From JAJDZL01 sp965221175 (GTDB lineage Bacteria; Pseudomonadota; Gammaproteobacteria; Arenicellales; JAJDZL01), in assembly GCA_965221175.1 (NCBI GenBank), contig OZ244867.1, positions 868,001 through 932,000 of the forward strand: 64,000 bases of DNA. Direction: 5' to 3'. Both the position numbers and the translations under genes were made by a program. The notes under the pieces were generated by a model. It did not search any database, was not told the origin of the DNA, and saw nothing but the letters and a program-made list of their open reading frames with translations. Shown here one piece after another: positions 9,216-18,419 of this stretch. Every line of letters starts with the position of its first letter. Within the stretch, counting starts at the first letter, position 1.

Positions 9216-10088
9216 CTATTCCCGGTTCAGCGCTGACACATCTGGACTCGGACTTCCATCCGCTTGTTGAGTCTGGAAAATGTCGCGAGCAAGCCCCACA
9301 ATTTGAGGATCAGGAGTCACCACTACCTCTTCATTTTTGTCAGGATAATCAATACTGTCCAAAAAGTGCCTCATGCAATTGATTCTGGCTCGTCTTTTAT
9401 CGTCAGATCGTACCACCGTCCAGGGAGCATCTCGAGTATCGGTATAAAAGAACATTGTTTCCTTAGCTTCCGTATATTCTTCCCATAAGCTCAAAGATTC
9501 CTTATCGATCGGGCTCAGCTTCCATCTCTTTAGAGGGCTTCCGGCTCGCGCCTCAAATCGCCGTCGCTGTTCATCGCGGCTTACGGAAAACCAGTACTTG
9601 AATAGATGAATTCCACTGTCAGCTAGCATTCGCTCTAGTGCTGGAGTCTGCCGCATGAACTCCAGATACTCAAGACGAGTACAAAAATTCATGACTCTTT
9701 CTACTCCTGCACGGTTGTACCAGGACCGGTCAAAGAGAACCATTTCACCTCTAGTCGGCAACTGCTGAATATACCTTTGAAAAAACCACTGGCCTGTTTC
9801 TTTCTCGCCGGGTTTGGGCAGTGCGACAACTCTTGCGAAACGCGGATTTAGATGTTCCATGAACCGCTTGATCGTGCCCCCTTTTCCGGCTGCGTCCCTT
9901 CCTTCAAAAATCAGAACGACTTTCTGATTGCTGTTCTTGACCCAGTTCTGAGCCTTGACGAGTTCTACCTGCAATTCGGCTTTTCGAGATTCATACTGTT
10001 TTCTCGTTAATTTAGTTTTGTACGGATAAGTCTCGACAATCGATGTGTCATCATGTAAGGGTTCTGCTTCAACTATTTTCATTTTCAT
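9216..10088 (-). CDS. ppk2: Polyphosphate kinase 2
   Basis: PPK2-family kinase, 290 residues, single-domain (class I type). The Walker A motif GRDAAGKGG is at residues 63-71. The Walker B region VLFDRSWYNRAG has its Asp at about 120. The lid segment with the KxxxL/W...DDKxxARIN pattern follows near residues 215-245. The family uses polyphosphate to phosphorylate nucleoside di- or monophosphates in the cytosol. Its stop lies only 11 bp from the stop of the converging EutA-like gene. The upstream gap of 216 bp separates it from the hydratase gene on the same strand, so it likely has its own promoter. Confidence 0.95.
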   Translation of the reverse strand: MKMKIVEAEPLHDDTSIVETYPYKTKLTRKQYESRKAELQVELVKAQNWVKNSNQKVVLIFEGRDAAGKGGTIKRFMEHLNPRFARVVALPKPGEKETGQWFFQRYIQQLPTRGEMVLFDRSWYNRAGVERVMNFCTRLEYLEFMRQTPALERMLADSGIHLFKYWFSVSRDEQRRRFEARAGSPLKRWKLSPIDKESLSLWEEYTEAKETMFFYTDTRDAPWTVVRSDDKRRARINCMRHFLDSIDYPDKNEEVVVTPDPQIVGLARDIFQTQQADGSPSPDVSALNRE

Positions 10089-10304
10089 AACCTGACCCGA
10101 GGAACTTCTGTAGCTTATTGTGTTCAGCGGAATGTAATTTAGCCTACTTACCTGCCATCGTTCGATTATTCATTCAACTCCAAGAATTTTAATTGAACTT
10201 TTACCATATATAACATATTGTTAAACAAAGAACAAAAATGCAAAAACAGATTTAGTTATTCTCTAATTTGTAGTGAAATTGACGAAATCCAAGCAATGCT
10301 TAGG

Positions 10305-11090
10305 CTATTTCCCTTTCCAGTTCGCTTCACGTTTTTCAGCAAACGACTTCAGGCCTTCCATTGCATCTTCCGACTTCATCATTCGCTGATAACATTCGAA
10401 CTCGCCTGCATTCAACATCCTGTAACATTCCTCAATATCTGCGTGTTCAGTTTCACGAAGAATTTCCTTGACCGCTGCTACGACTAGTGGCGCACCATCT
10501 GCCATCGTTCGGGCTAACTCACGCGCACTGTCCATAAGTTCAACTTCCGCAACGACTCGATTGACCAATCCCCAATGCATGGCTTCCTCAGCAGACATCC
10601 TACGTCCTGTCAACAGCATCTCTACTGCGATTGCTCTCGGTATTCTCTTTGGTAATCGGAATGAAGCCGCATCTGCGACGACTCCGACTTTGATTTCAGG
10701 CAGAAAGAACTGAGCATGTTCCACTGCAACGATGACATCCGATGACAAAGCAATTTCAAAGCCGCCTCCGACTGCATACCCGTTGACCGCAGAAATTACC
10801 GGTTTTTCTAAATCATGGAGTTCCGTAATTCCAGCAAACCCACCCGGGCCATAGTCATCGTCAAAACCTGCTTTACCGTCCGCCACTTCCTTCAGGTCCC
10901 ACCCTGCTGAGAAGAACTTGTTTCCTGCTCCGGTAATAATTGCAACTCGCAGTTGAGGATCATCGCGGAAATCACAGAGGATTTCCCCCATCTTGCGACT
11001 GGTATACAAGTCTATTGCATTTACTTTTGGTCGGTTGATTGTAATTTCAAGTATCGATCGTTCTCGATTGACCAGCACACTATCGTTCAT
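10305..11090 (-). CDS. caiD: Enoyl-CoA hydratase, crotonobetainyl-CoA hydratase (CaiD)-like
   Basis: Crotonase-fold protein of 261 residues, very close in length and motifs to E. coli CaiD: ILEITINRPKVNAID near the start, VAIITGAGNKFFSAGWDLK (oxyanion hole 1), NGYAVGGGFEIAL (oxyanion hole 2) and LPEIKVGV with the catalytic-type Glu. The GPGGFAG segment is also found in CaiD. CaiD hydrates crotonobetainyl-CoA to carnitinyl-CoA. Nearby genes for a CaiB-family CoA-transferase and a carnitine-dehydrogenase-like enzyme support a betaine role (inference). It follows the deacetylase gene on the same strand after 29 bp. Confidence 0.85.
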   Translation of the reverse strand: MNDSVLVNRERSILEITINRPKVNAIDLYTSRKMGEILCDFRDDPQLRVAIITGAGNKFFSAGWDLKEVADGKAGFDDDYGPGGFAGITELHDLEKPVISAVNGYAVGGGFEIALSSDVIVAVEHAQFFLPEIKVGVVADAASFRLPKRIPRAIAVEMLLTGRRMSAEEAMHWGLVNRVVAEVELMDSARELARTMADGAPLVVAAVKEILRETEHADIEECYRMLNAGEFECYQRMMKSEDAMEGLKSFAEKREANWKGK

Positions 11091-11119
11091 CTATCTACTC
11101 TGTCCTTTTGTTCTGTCGT

Positions 11120-12046
11120 TCATGCCACGTTGTCCTGTTCTTGATCCAAAACCGGCTCAGTATAGTAGGGCAAATTATCGATTCTTGGTTGCCAGGCGCC
11201 ATTGTCAATGCAAGCCCGAACGTGACTGGCTATCTCTTCCATTGTCGCAAACCAGACTCCGCCGCGATTCAACATTTCTTCGATCATCTGTCCGATTCGA
11301 TGACAACGAGCCAACCGGGCCGATACAAACGGATGCCAAACTGCGATCCAGAGACCACCATACTCGTACATCGCCTCGAACTCAGCCATATAGACTTTCA
11401 TTGCCTCATCAGGAGATTTAATCGGCATTTTGTAGCCAAAGTTTGGTTCATGTACATAAGGCGGCCAATCATCCATCCCCCAGTGACTGGGCAATTCTAT
11501 GACTTCGCCTGTGTCTGATCTGAGTATGTAGGGTATATCATCGCCCATTAGACTGGCATCGTATTTGAATCCATGCTGAACAAGATTATCCAGCGAATTC
11601 ATAGAAAAATTGTACAGGGGAGCACGCCATCCTCTAGGTCGCTGTCCAGTCATGCGTTCGATCACCTCAATCTGACGTTCAAACCAGTACTGTTCATCTT
11701 CAGGACTCAGATGATTCGGATTTTCGTGAATATAGCCATGTGCGCCAATTTCGTGTCCGTCTTTCAAAATGACATCGACTAGGTGAGGATAGTGTTCCAT
11801 GCACCATGCCGGATAGAAGAAAGTCTGCTTGATTCCATATCTTCGATACAGCTCGACCAGCCGCGGCACAGCAATTTCATCATATTTGAGCCATGACATC
11901 GTCGAAACCATAGTCGGTGCTCTATTCCTGTGCTCCAAGTGCAAGATACTGTCCGTATCAATGTCGAATGTGATGGCACATGCGACTTTACAGCCGTTTG
12001 GCCATGGAACTGGATTGCTAATCAATATTTCCTCCTTTGGCAACAA
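11120..12046 (-). CDS. Polysaccharide-deacetylase-fold (NodB/PuuE-type) amidohydrolase
   Basis: NodB-homology (CE4) protein, 308 residues, with no signal peptide, so cytosolic. Metal motif 1 reads TFDIDTDS, motif 2 reads HGYIHENP (H-x3-H) and a later block reads RGWRAPLYN. Cytosolic members close to this one are often annotated as PuuE-type allantoinases or amide hydrolases rather than true chitin/xylan deacetylases. The location inside a CoA-thioester catabolic cluster fits an amidase on a small nitrogen compound (inference). The downstream CaiD-like gene starts 29 bp after its stop. Confidence 0.82.
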   Translation of the reverse strand: MLPKEEILISNPVPWPNGCKVACAITFDIDTDSILHLEHRNRAPTMVSTMSWLKYDEIAVPRLVELYRRYGIKQTFFYPAWCMEHYPHLVDVILKDGHEIGAHGYIHENPNHLSPEDEQYWFERQIEVIERMTGQRPRGWRAPLYNFSMNSLDNLVQHGFKYDASLMGDDIPYILRSDTGEVIELPSHWGMDDWPPYVHEPNFGYKMPIKSPDEAMKVYMAEFEAMYEYGGLWIAVWHPFVSARLARCHRIGQMIEEMLNRGGVWFATMEEIASHVRACIDNGAWQPRIDNLPYYTEPVLDQEQDNVA

Positions 12047-12196
12047 AGTTGTTTACGCGAATCAGTAAAACCCCGCTAACAATTCTACAAATAAAAGATT
12101 GTCGAAACTTGAATAATGAGATGTTCAGGGTGAGTTACAACGCAAAATTAGTCACAATTCTCGCACCCAGCCAAGAATTGAACCAGCACTCACTGA

Positions 12197-12233
12197 AAGG
12201 AAAAATCCGCGTGAAACACGCGGATTTTTCCTT
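12197..12233 (-). terminator. Strong terminator, perfect 17-bp stem
   Basis: A perfect 17-bp inverted repeat with a 3-nt AAA loop. The left arm is 12197-12213 and the right arm 12217-12233. The GC core is ATCCGCGTG/CACGCGGAT, with A-runs on one side and T-runs on the other, so it can terminate both ways. It sits 23 bp after the stop of the minus-strand DUF4399 gene and shields the deacetylase-caiD unit from read-through. Confidence 0.85.
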
Positions 12234-12256
12234 CTAGCCTCTCGCTACAGTGAGTT

Positions 12257-12688
12257 TTATTCGACGGTTATCGTTACAGCTTCCGAAGCAACTGGAGTTG
12301 CGTGCGGAATATGCAACCAGTCACCCAACAGCAGTTGCAGGGTGTGTTGACCAGAAGACAATTCAAGGGTTGTTTCAGTCTGACCTTTCCCAAAATGCAG
12401 ATTATTTGCATCAGAGGGAACAGGCATATTGGTGTCAGGCAACGGGGCATCAACAATCAGGTGATGATGGCCTGTATCTTTGGCCTGAATACCTGCGGGT
12501 GCAATTCCGGCACCGGATAGACCGAATATCACCTTGACCGGACTACTTACTGTAGCACCGTCGGCAGGTGAAACGATATACACCATCGATCCTTCAGCAA
12601 TCATTGACTTTTCCTGTGCAAACACAGAACTGCAGAGCAGCGTTAACGCAACGGAAATTGCAATTGTAATTTTAGCTTTAACTTTCAT
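12257..12688 (-). CDS. Secreted DUF4399 protein
   Basis: Small periplasmic protein, 143 residues. A signal peptide (ITIAISVALTLLCSSVFA) ends at an AxA-like site near residue 24. The mature part carries the DUF4399 hallmarks IVSPADGATVSSP, GLSGAGIAPAG and GHHHLIVD, and ends with the LLGDWLHIPH block. The three-histidine cluster suggests metal binding, but no function is established for the family. It lies between the acyl-CoA synthetase gene and a strong terminator, on the same strand, and probably has its own promoter in the 114-bp upstream gap. Confidence 0.85.
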   Translation of the reverse strand: MKVKAKITIAISVALTLLCSSVFAQEKSMIAEGSMVYIVSPADGATVSSPVKVIFGLSGAGIAPAGIQAKDTGHHHLIVDAPLPDTNMPVPSDANNLHFGKGQTETTLELSSGQHTLQLLLGDWLHIPHATPVASEAVTITVE

Positions 12689-12802
12689 TGAATCTTACCT
12701 TTCCTCGTAGTAGACAATTTCCATTCAAGTAAAGCATAATTCTACGTTCATTGCAAGAAGACTTAAGCTAGCTGATTGTTTAACGGGGTGAACACAAAAG
12801 AC

Positions 12803-14929
12803 TCAAACGAATTCACAAGAATCTGACACCCGCAGCAGCGTATCAACTACCAGCACACCCTTTCCCTGCTTAAATACAAACAGGGGATTGATTTCCAGTT
12901 CTTTCACGTTGTTTTTCTCATCACTGATAAAATCAGAGAGTTGTTTCAACACTGAAATCACTGTATCGACATCTCCAGATGAACCTCGATAACCCTTCAG
13001 CAGCTTACCAATTTTCAACTTGTCCAAAGCCTCTCGAATCGCCTCTTCGTGTATTGGAAAGAGCACAACTGCAATGTCACCTATCAGCTCGGCTAGTTTG
13101 CCCCCCGCTCCAATGACCATAATGTGGCCAAAACACCTATCACTACGTATTCCGACCAGCAGTTCAAGATATGGCTCCGGTGCCATTTGCTCAATCAGGT
13201 ATTCTTCAGACAAACCAGAGAGAGACTCAATTGCTTGACGTAATTCTTCTTTCGACTGGATGTTCAGAACGATAGCGTCTGATTCAGATTTATGGACCAA
13301 CTCGGAAGACGACGCCTTTGCTACGATTGGAAATTGGAGGTTTTCGGCGGCTGTCAACGCATCCTTGACATTTGTTGCCGAAATTCCTGCAACAACTGGA
13401 ATTCCAGCTTTCATCAATATCTGCTTTCCTTGATGCTCCGTTAACGTAATTTGCACTCCTGAATCCGATCGAATCTCAGCAAGCGGATTGATCGATTCGA
13501 CTTCCTTACGTTTCTTGGCAAAGTTTGCCGCAACCGAAATTGCAAACATGCACTCTTCCATACCCATCATTGGGACAATACCATTCTCAAGCAACACTAA
13601 CTGAGTGCCAATGGGAAGATTTTCATGCAAGGTAGCCAAAACCACAATACGAGCATCCGTTTCTGTCTTGGCTTCTATGATTGCGCGAATCGCATAGTCC
13701 CACTCCCGAGTATCGCAGACTCCATCCGCTGGAAAATCAAGAACATTGATGCTGATCGCCTGTGTTCCTTCAAAAACAGCTCGAAAACACGCCTTTTGTG
13801 ACTCTTCATTCCCCCAGATGTAAGTATGGTAGTCCAGCGGATTCGATATCCCCACACGATCTCCCAACACTTCGTTAAGGCGCTTGACTTGCCTGTCAGT
13901 AAATTTTGGGAATTCAATAGCATGTTTATCAGCCAAGTCAGCCATTAGAGCGGCTTCCCCGCCAGAACAGCTGATCGAAGCAATGGTTCTATGCTCCATC
14001 GGAGTTAGTACAGAAACAAATTTAAGCGTTTCAAGCAGTTGCGGAATGGTGTATACCTGAATAATTCCATACTTTTCATAAAATGCACTGTTCACTTCCC
14101 GATTTCCTGACAATGAATGGGAGTGACTCAGTGTTACGTCGGCGCCTTTTTCAGAATGCCCAGACTCTAAAACAACGATCGGAACATTTTGTTTCATTGC
14201 TGCGATCGCCGCAATCGATAGTGCTCGCGCATCAGGAATTCCTTCCAGATACAACCCAATTGCTGTGATATCCGGATTGGCAAGCATGGCATGTATATAG
14301 TTGTGAGTTTTAACGCCTGCCATGTTTCCTGTCGATATCAGGTAAGATAATGGCACCCCGCGACGCTGCATTGTCAGGCTGATGGAAATGTTGCCGCTCT
14401 GACTGATAATTGCTACACCTCTTCTGCATCGCCGCCCGCCTTGCTCGTCCGGCCAAAGTGCTACGCCATCCTGATAGTTGAGTACGCCATAACAGTTCGG
14501 GCCGATCACAGGCATATCACCCATAACGAATTCCAAACGTCGCTGAAGTTCTTGACCTTCGCCGCCGACTTCCGAAAATCCGGAAGCGTAGCAAACCGCC
14601 CCACCGGCGCCTATCTTTGCTAAATATTCAACTGCTTCTACGGTTGCAGTTCTAGGGACAGCGATAAATGCCGCGTCCGGTATGCCTGGGAGTGCCTGTA
14701 GCGACGAGTAGCATTTTCGAGACTCCATCTGTTCGCGATTAGGATTTACAGGCCATATTTCTCCGTCGTAGCCGAGGCGGTCGCACTGAAGAATTGAACG
14801 ACGAGCCTGTTCGCCACCGACCATTGCGATGGAGCGGGGTCGCAACAGCCTGTACAAACCAATAGTTGCAGAACTATTCAACGCTGCCTGTCTTGGAGTT
14901 CGCTCTAAACTGTGTGGTTCCAGCCGCAT
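12803..14929 (-). CDS. NDP-forming acyl-CoA synthetase (acetate-CoA ligase, ADP-forming, fused subunits)
   Basis: Protein of 708 residues with the Acd order: CoA-binding Rossmann domain (about 25-125), succinyl-CoA-ligase-like domains (about 165-460) and an ATP-grasp domain (about 490-700). SQSGNISISL is the usual nucleotide-loop block. The phosphohistidine loop reads SHSHSLSGN, in place of the common SHTGALAG. The family makes acyl-CoA from acid + CoA + ATP through a phosphohistidine. In this cluster it could activate carnitine, gamma-butyrobetaine or a related betaine, as in some betaine pathways (inference). The start overlaps the end of the dehydrogenase gene upstream by 56 bp, which implies one mRNA. 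Confidence 0.88.
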   Translation of the reverse strand: MRLEPHSLERTPRQAALNSSATIGLYRLLRPRSIAMVGGEQARRSILQCDRLGYDGEIWPVNPNREQMESRKCYSSLQALPGIPDAAFIAVPRTATVEAVEYLAKIGAGGAVCYASGFSEVGGEGQELQRRLEFVMGDMPVIGPNCYGVLNYQDGVALWPDEQGGRRCRRGVAIISQSGNISISLTMQRRGVPLSYLISTGNMAGVKTHNYIHAMLANPDITAIGLYLEGIPDARALSIAAIAAMKQNVPIVVLESGHSEKGADVTLSHSHSLSGNREVNSAFYEKYGIIQVYTIPQLLETLKFVSVLTPMEHRTIASISCSGGEAALMADLADKHAIEFPKFTDRQVKRLNEVLGDRVGISNPLDYHTYIWGNEESQKACFRAVFEGTQAISINVLDFPADGVCDTREWDYAIRAIIEAKTETDARIVVLATLHENLPIGTQLVLLENGIVPMMGMEECMFAISVAANFAKKRKEVESINPLAEIRSDSGVQITLTEHQGKQILMKAGIPVVAGISATNVKDALTAAENLQFPIVAKASSSELVHKSESDAIVLNIQSKEELRQAIESLSGLSEEYLIEQMAPEPYLELLVGIRSDRCFGHIMVIGAGGKLAELIGDIAVVLFPIHEEAIREALDKLKIGKLLKGYRGSSGDVDTVISVLKQLSDFISDEKNNVKELEINPLFVFKQGKGVLVVDTLLRVSDSCEFV

Positions 14930-15854
14930 AGTCGTACCTGTTCAGGACTTCGAGAATATCAATCAGACAATTGTCCCTCAATCGTTCCAGTTCCTGAATC
15001 GAATGATTTTCCGCTTGTGATTGAGTTCCTTCGACCATTCGATTGATCAGAGTTTCATTTAACTCCGGCGCTTTCAGGTGAGTCCACGGTAATTGCAAAG
15101 CTGGACCGAATTGTTCCAGCATGTGCTTCATGCCCTGCTCGCCACCTGCAAGATGAAATGTCAGGCAAACACCCATAATCGCCCAACGCAATCCGGGCCC
15201 ATAAATGATTGCATCGTCAATATCCTGAGTCGATGCAACACCGTCTGAAATCATGTGCAAAGCTTCTCGCCAGATCGCCTCTTGAAGCCGATCAGAAACA
15301 TAGCCGTCAATTTCTTTGCGAACCATGAGCGGATACATTCCGATCGAACGATAGAATTCTGCAGCTTGTTGAGCAAATCGCTTGGAAGTCTGCTCTCCAC
15401 GAACAATCTCAACAAGCGGAAGTATGTAAACTGGATTAAACGGATGTCCGATCAGAACTCTCTCCGGGTGACGCGTAACCGCTTGGATTTCCGATGGCAA
15501 GAGTCCCGATGAACTAGATGCGATGATCACATGTTCAGCGGCGTACTTGTCAATTTCCTGATGCAGTGTGCGTTTCAAGTCAATATTTTCCGGAGCACTT
15601 TCCTGAATAAAACTGCAGGATGAAGCAACTTCTTCCAGGTCATCCGTAAATTTGACCCTGCCGGACGTCTGTCGACTGAAACCCAATTTCTCAAGTGCAT
15701 GCCATGCATTTTCAATGTGCAACAGCAACACGCTCTCACCCTGTGGCGACGGATCGTAAACGACTACGTCGTGACTTCGGGCAACACAGCGAGAAGCCCA
15801 GCCTGAGCCAATGAGTCCAGCACCGATTACGCCGATTTTTCGGACCGAATCCAT
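14874..15854 (-). CDS. lcdH: L-carnitine dehydrogenase-like 3-hydroxyacyl-CoA dehydrogenase family protein
   Basis: NAD-dependent dehydrogenase of about 326 residues, the length of stand-alone carnitine dehydrogenases. The N-terminus is IGVIGAGLIGSGWASR (NAD motif), followed by QESAPE, the SSSSGLLPS loop and GHPFNPVYILPLVEIV with the catalytic-type His. These blocks match L-carnitine dehydrogenase, which makes 3-dehydrocarnitine, better than fatty-acid HBDH, although the latter cannot be excluded. The ATG at 15854 lies 1 nt past the stop of the CoA-transferase gene, in the arrangement TGAtATG, so I reject the longer frame starting at 15941. A BKACE-family gene upstream could cleave 3-dehydrocarnitine (inference). 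Confidence 0.8.
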   Translation of the reverse strand: MDSVRKIGVIGAGLIGSGWASRCVARSHDVVVYDPSPQGESVLLLHIENAWHALEKLGFSRQTSGRVKFTDDLEEVASSCSFIQESAPENIDLKRTLHQEIDKYAAEHVIIASSSSGLLPSEIQAVTRHPERVLIGHPFNPVYILPLVEIVRGEQTSKRFAQQAAEFYRSIGMYPLMVRKEIDGYVSDRLQEAIWREALHMISDGVASTQDIDDAIIYGPGLRWAIMGVCLTFHLAGGEQGMKHMLEQFGPALQLPWTHLKAPELNETLINRMVEGTQSQAENHSIQELERLRDNCLIDILEVLNRYDYAAGTTQFRANSKTGSVE

Positions 15855-15855
15855 A

Positions 15856-16992
15856 TCAGTCCTTTTCTCCAGATTGGTCATACTCCCCCAATGTAGGCAC
15901 CTTCTTGATCTCCGTATAACAGTCTTGCAGGTTCGCGACAATTGGCAGTGGCAGTGCGTTCACTCGATTTCCGGTTTCGGTTTCGATCATCTTGTCGAAT
16001 ACTCCACGCGTTTTGTAGTGGACGTCTTGTACTGCCTCTTCCAACGTGTTCACAATCACAGCACAGGCATCACGCCCTTCGAACAGCACTCGCCATTCGG
16101 AAGCGCTCTTTGTTCGTACAATTTCTTCAACCCTTTGAATCACTATTTGAGGATGCCTTTTCTCATCAACAGATTCCGTATCAAATTTAACGATATCGCA
16201 GAAAACGTTCCAGAATCTGTCTTCCAATGCGGCGACCGCAAGATAACGCGCATCCGAAGTAGTGTAAATCTGATATCGAGGTGACCCGCCGGTCAGCAAC
16301 TGATCGCCGTACTCGGGCCAAGTTCCGGTACCCCAACCGAGACCAAGCCCCCAAAACATCAACGGAAACAAGCAGTCCGTCATTGAGACATCGATGTAAG
16401 TGCCTTTACCCGTATGGTTTCGCTGCTGCAGTGCGAGCAGGATGTTCATCACCGCCGGATATGAGCCTGCAGCCAGGTCTGCTGCAAGCAGTTGGGGAAT
16501 TGCGGGTTTGCCGGAACTGCAATCGCCGATAGCCAACATGCCTGTATCCGCTACATAATTGAGGTCATGTGCAGCAATTGAAGCTTTTGGTCCATTCTGC
16601 CCGAATCCGGTTATCGAACAGTAAATCAAGCCTGGATTCTCCTCAGCCAATGCTTCATAATCCAATCCAAGTTTCGCCATTACTCCAGGTCTAAATTGCT
16701 CAAGAATTACATCACATTTATTTATTAATTCTTTGATCTTAATCAAATCTTCTGATTTCTTGAGATCGGCTATTATGCTACGCTTACCCGCGTTCAGTAA
16801 TGCAAATGTGACTCCCTCATCACCAAAGGCATCTTTGTAGATTCGCATTTCATCTCCGATGCCAGGACGTTCAACCTTAATGACTTCCGCACCCGCGTTG
16901 GCAAACATCAAGGATGCGAGCGGACCCGGTGCAAGCGTGGTGAAGTCGATGACAATAACACCTTCTAGCGGCGGTCTGACTGGAGTGTCCAT
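15856..16992 (-). CDS. CaiB/BaiF-family (type III) CoA-transferase
   Basis: Class III CoA-transferase, 378 residues. Typical blocks are PPLEGVIVIDFTTLAPGP at the N-terminus, NAGAEVIKVERPG, and ENPGLIYCSITGFGQNGP. LAADLAAGSYPA carries the aspartate that forms the acyl-anhydride in this family. A GRDACAVIV segment near residue 300 resembles alpha-methylacyl-CoA racemase (AMACR) relatives. It could therefore be a CoA-transferase for a betaine (CaiB-like) or a racemase of a branched acyl-CoA. It is tightly coupled to the dehydrogenase downstream (1-nt spacing) and lies 17 bp from the GST upstream. Confidence 0.88.
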   Translation of the reverse strand: MDTPVRPPLEGVIVIDFTTLAPGPLASLMFANAGAEVIKVERPGIGDEMRIYKDAFGDEGVTFALLNAGKRSIIADLKKSEDLIKIKELINKCDVILEQFRPGVMAKLGLDYEALAEENPGLIYCSITGFGQNGPKASIAAHDLNYVADTGMLAIGDCSSGKPAIPQLLAADLAAGSYPAVMNILLALQQRNHTGKGTYIDVSMTDCLFPLMFWGLGLGWGTGTWPEYGDQLLTGGSPRYQIYTTSDARYLAVAALEDRFWNVFCDIVKFDTESVDEKRHPQIVIQRVEEIVRTKSASEWRVLFEGRDACAVIVNTLEEAVQDVHYKTRGVFDKMIETETGNRVNALPLPIVANLQDCYTEIKKVPTLGEYDQSGEKD

Positions 16993-17009
16993 TTAAGTTG
17001 CGAACCCGA

Positions 17010-17723
17010 TTAACGATCCTTGAGCTTGCGCAATGTGCTCGCGTCTTGACCAAACAGAATCTTCTTCTCTGCTTCCGTCATCTGTGCTGGATTGGGATTG
17101 ATTTCTTTCGCAACATCATAGGCACGAATAGTTGCGGGCCGATTCCTGACCTGGTTAAACCATCGCTCTAAATTCTCAAATTCTTCGATATGCTGCAACT
17201 GACGCTTGTGAGGAACAATCCATGGATAACTGGCCATGTCCGCGATCGAGTAATCACCGCAAATATATTCGTTGTCTTTCAACTGATGATCTAAAACTGC
17301 ATACAGTCGAGAAACTTCATTAACATAACGATTGATGGCGTAAGGAATATTTTCGCTGGTGTATGTCACGAAATGGTGATTTTGTCCGCCCATTGGCCCC
17401 AGGTTTGCCATCTGCCAAAACAGCCACTGCAGAACGTTTGCGCGACCTGCAATATCGGACGGAACAAACTGAGTATGTTTTTCCGCCATATAAAGCAGCA
17501 TGGCACCAGACTCGAACAATGTGATGCTCTCCTTGCCGGATGCGGGTTGATGATCGACCAACGCCGGAATTCGATTATTCGGCGAGATTTTCAAAAATTC
17601 GGACTCGAACTGCTCACCTTTTCCAATATTGATCGGTACGATGTTGTAGTCCGCCTCAACTTCTTCCAGAAACATTGTCAACTTATGGCCGTTAGGTGTC
17701 GTCCAATAGTACAAGTCATACAT
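17010..17723 (-). CDS. Glutathione S-transferase, YfcG/Nu-class-like
   Basis: Soluble GST of about 237 residues. The N-terminal thioredoxin-like domain starts DLYYWTTPNGHK, the signature of YfcG-type (Nu-class) disulfide-bond reductases. NNRIPALVDH holds the cis-Pro and FESGAML the glutathione-contacting Glu-Ser. The C-terminal helical domain follows. I start at ATG 17723, where the family begins, not at the upstream ATG at 17777. It is the first gene of the GST-CoA-transferase-dehydrogenase-synthetase unit. What it does in this pathway is unknown. Confidence 0.88.
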   Translation of the reverse strand: MYDLYYWTTPNGHKLTMFLEEVEADYNIVPINIGKGEQFESEFLKISPNNRIPALVDHQPASGKESITLFESGAMLLYMAEKHTQFVPSDIAGRANVLQWLFWQMANLGPMGGQNHHFVTYTSENIPYAINRYVNEVSRLYAVLDHQLKDNEYICGDYSIADMASYPWIVPHKRQLQHIEEFENLERWFNQVRNRPATIRAYDVAKEINPNPAQMTEAEKKILFGQDASTLRKLKDR

Positions 17724-18098
17724 GATTATTTTCTTTCCATAGATATTTGCATGCTCAGTAATCTGATTCTTCTCCACACCGACAACGCGCGCGCAATGAA
17801 TTTTTGCAAGACAGATTGCGCCCGTATTTTAGCAAACAGGCAACTACATCGCGGCGTTGATATTAGTATGCTACAAAGGGAATTAGCAATCATTCGCTAA
17901 AGCCATGATAAAGGCAGCATTTGCCTTCGGCACGGGTTATTCTGATATTTTACCCTGACTGAATATACAGGGGGAAGATTGGATTTGTCTGCCAAAATGA
18001 GACTGCAGAGACTGCTGTACAAGGAATTAATCGCTTGACATTGCTAGACGATAACCGTTTAATTACCCATAGACGATATGCATAGGGGGAGGGGCAAA
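17724..18098. promoter_or_regulatory. Divergent region between GST and hicBA
   Basis: 375 bp without a supported gene. It must contain the promoter of the minus-strand GST operon and the plus-strand hicBA promoter (listed separately). A GC-rich stretch near 17785-17825 resembles coding sequence in composition but has no usable frame. Confidence 0.5.
18035..18063 (+). promoter_or_regulatory. Sigma-70-type promoter of hicBA
   Basis: A consensus -35 TTGACA lies at 18035-18040, a 17-bp spacer follows, and a -10 TTTAAT (5 of 6) lies at 18058-18063. The predicted start of transcription is near 18070, about 30 bp before the hicB start codon. Confidence 0.7.
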
Positions 18099-18419
18099 AT
18101 GGCACACCAGAAATTTCGATGCTATGTGCATGGCAAGGGCTCAGAGTGGGAAGCCATCTGCACTGATCTTAATATTTCCGTGCAAGATGATTCTTTTGAA
18201 GAAGCGAAAGAATTACTCAACGGAGCCATTACTATTTTCCTTGAAGAAGTGGCGGGAGATTCAGAGGCTGACCAAAAGCGATTCCTAAACCGAAAGGCGC
18301 CTCTTCCGTTACGTGCTAAATTCTATTGGAGTGCTGTGTTACATAAATTTCTAACTCATAGGTCTCAACAGAAAAAATATACTAGTGCGGAATTTTTCTT
18401 CTCAAAGTTTGCACTGTGA
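18099..18419 (+). CDS. hicB: HicB-family antitoxin, atypical C-terminus
   Basis: Antitoxin of about 106 residues. The N-terminal half is a HicB RNase-H-like domain: KFRCYVHGKGSEWEAICTDL, VQDDSFEEAKELL, then an amphipathic helix. The C-terminal half (APLPLRAKFYWSAVLHKFL and on) does not look like the ribbon-helix-helix or HTH domain that normally binds DNA in HicB. The ATG at 18099 follows a GGGGGAGGGG Shine-Dalgarno-like run at good distance; ATG 18078 is less likely. The stop overlaps the hicA GTG start (GTGA), which implies translational coupling. Confidence 0.75.
   Translation: MAHQKFRCYVHGKGSEWEAICTDLNISVQDDSFEEAKELLNGAITIFLEEVAGDSEADQKRFLNRKAPLPLRAKFYWSAVLHKFLTHRSQQKKYTSAEFFFSKFAL

Noticed and set aside
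12117..12200. A possible small RNA or tRNA-like sequence upstream of the terminator.
   Set aside because: No cloverleaf can be drawn; the region fits the 3' part of the DUF4399 transcript and spacer.
15855..15941. A longer start for the carnitine-dehydrogenase-like gene.
   Set aside because: The extra 29 residues overlap the CoA-transferase coding region and are not like any SDR/HAD N-terminus; the ATG at 15854 begins just before the NAD-binding motif.
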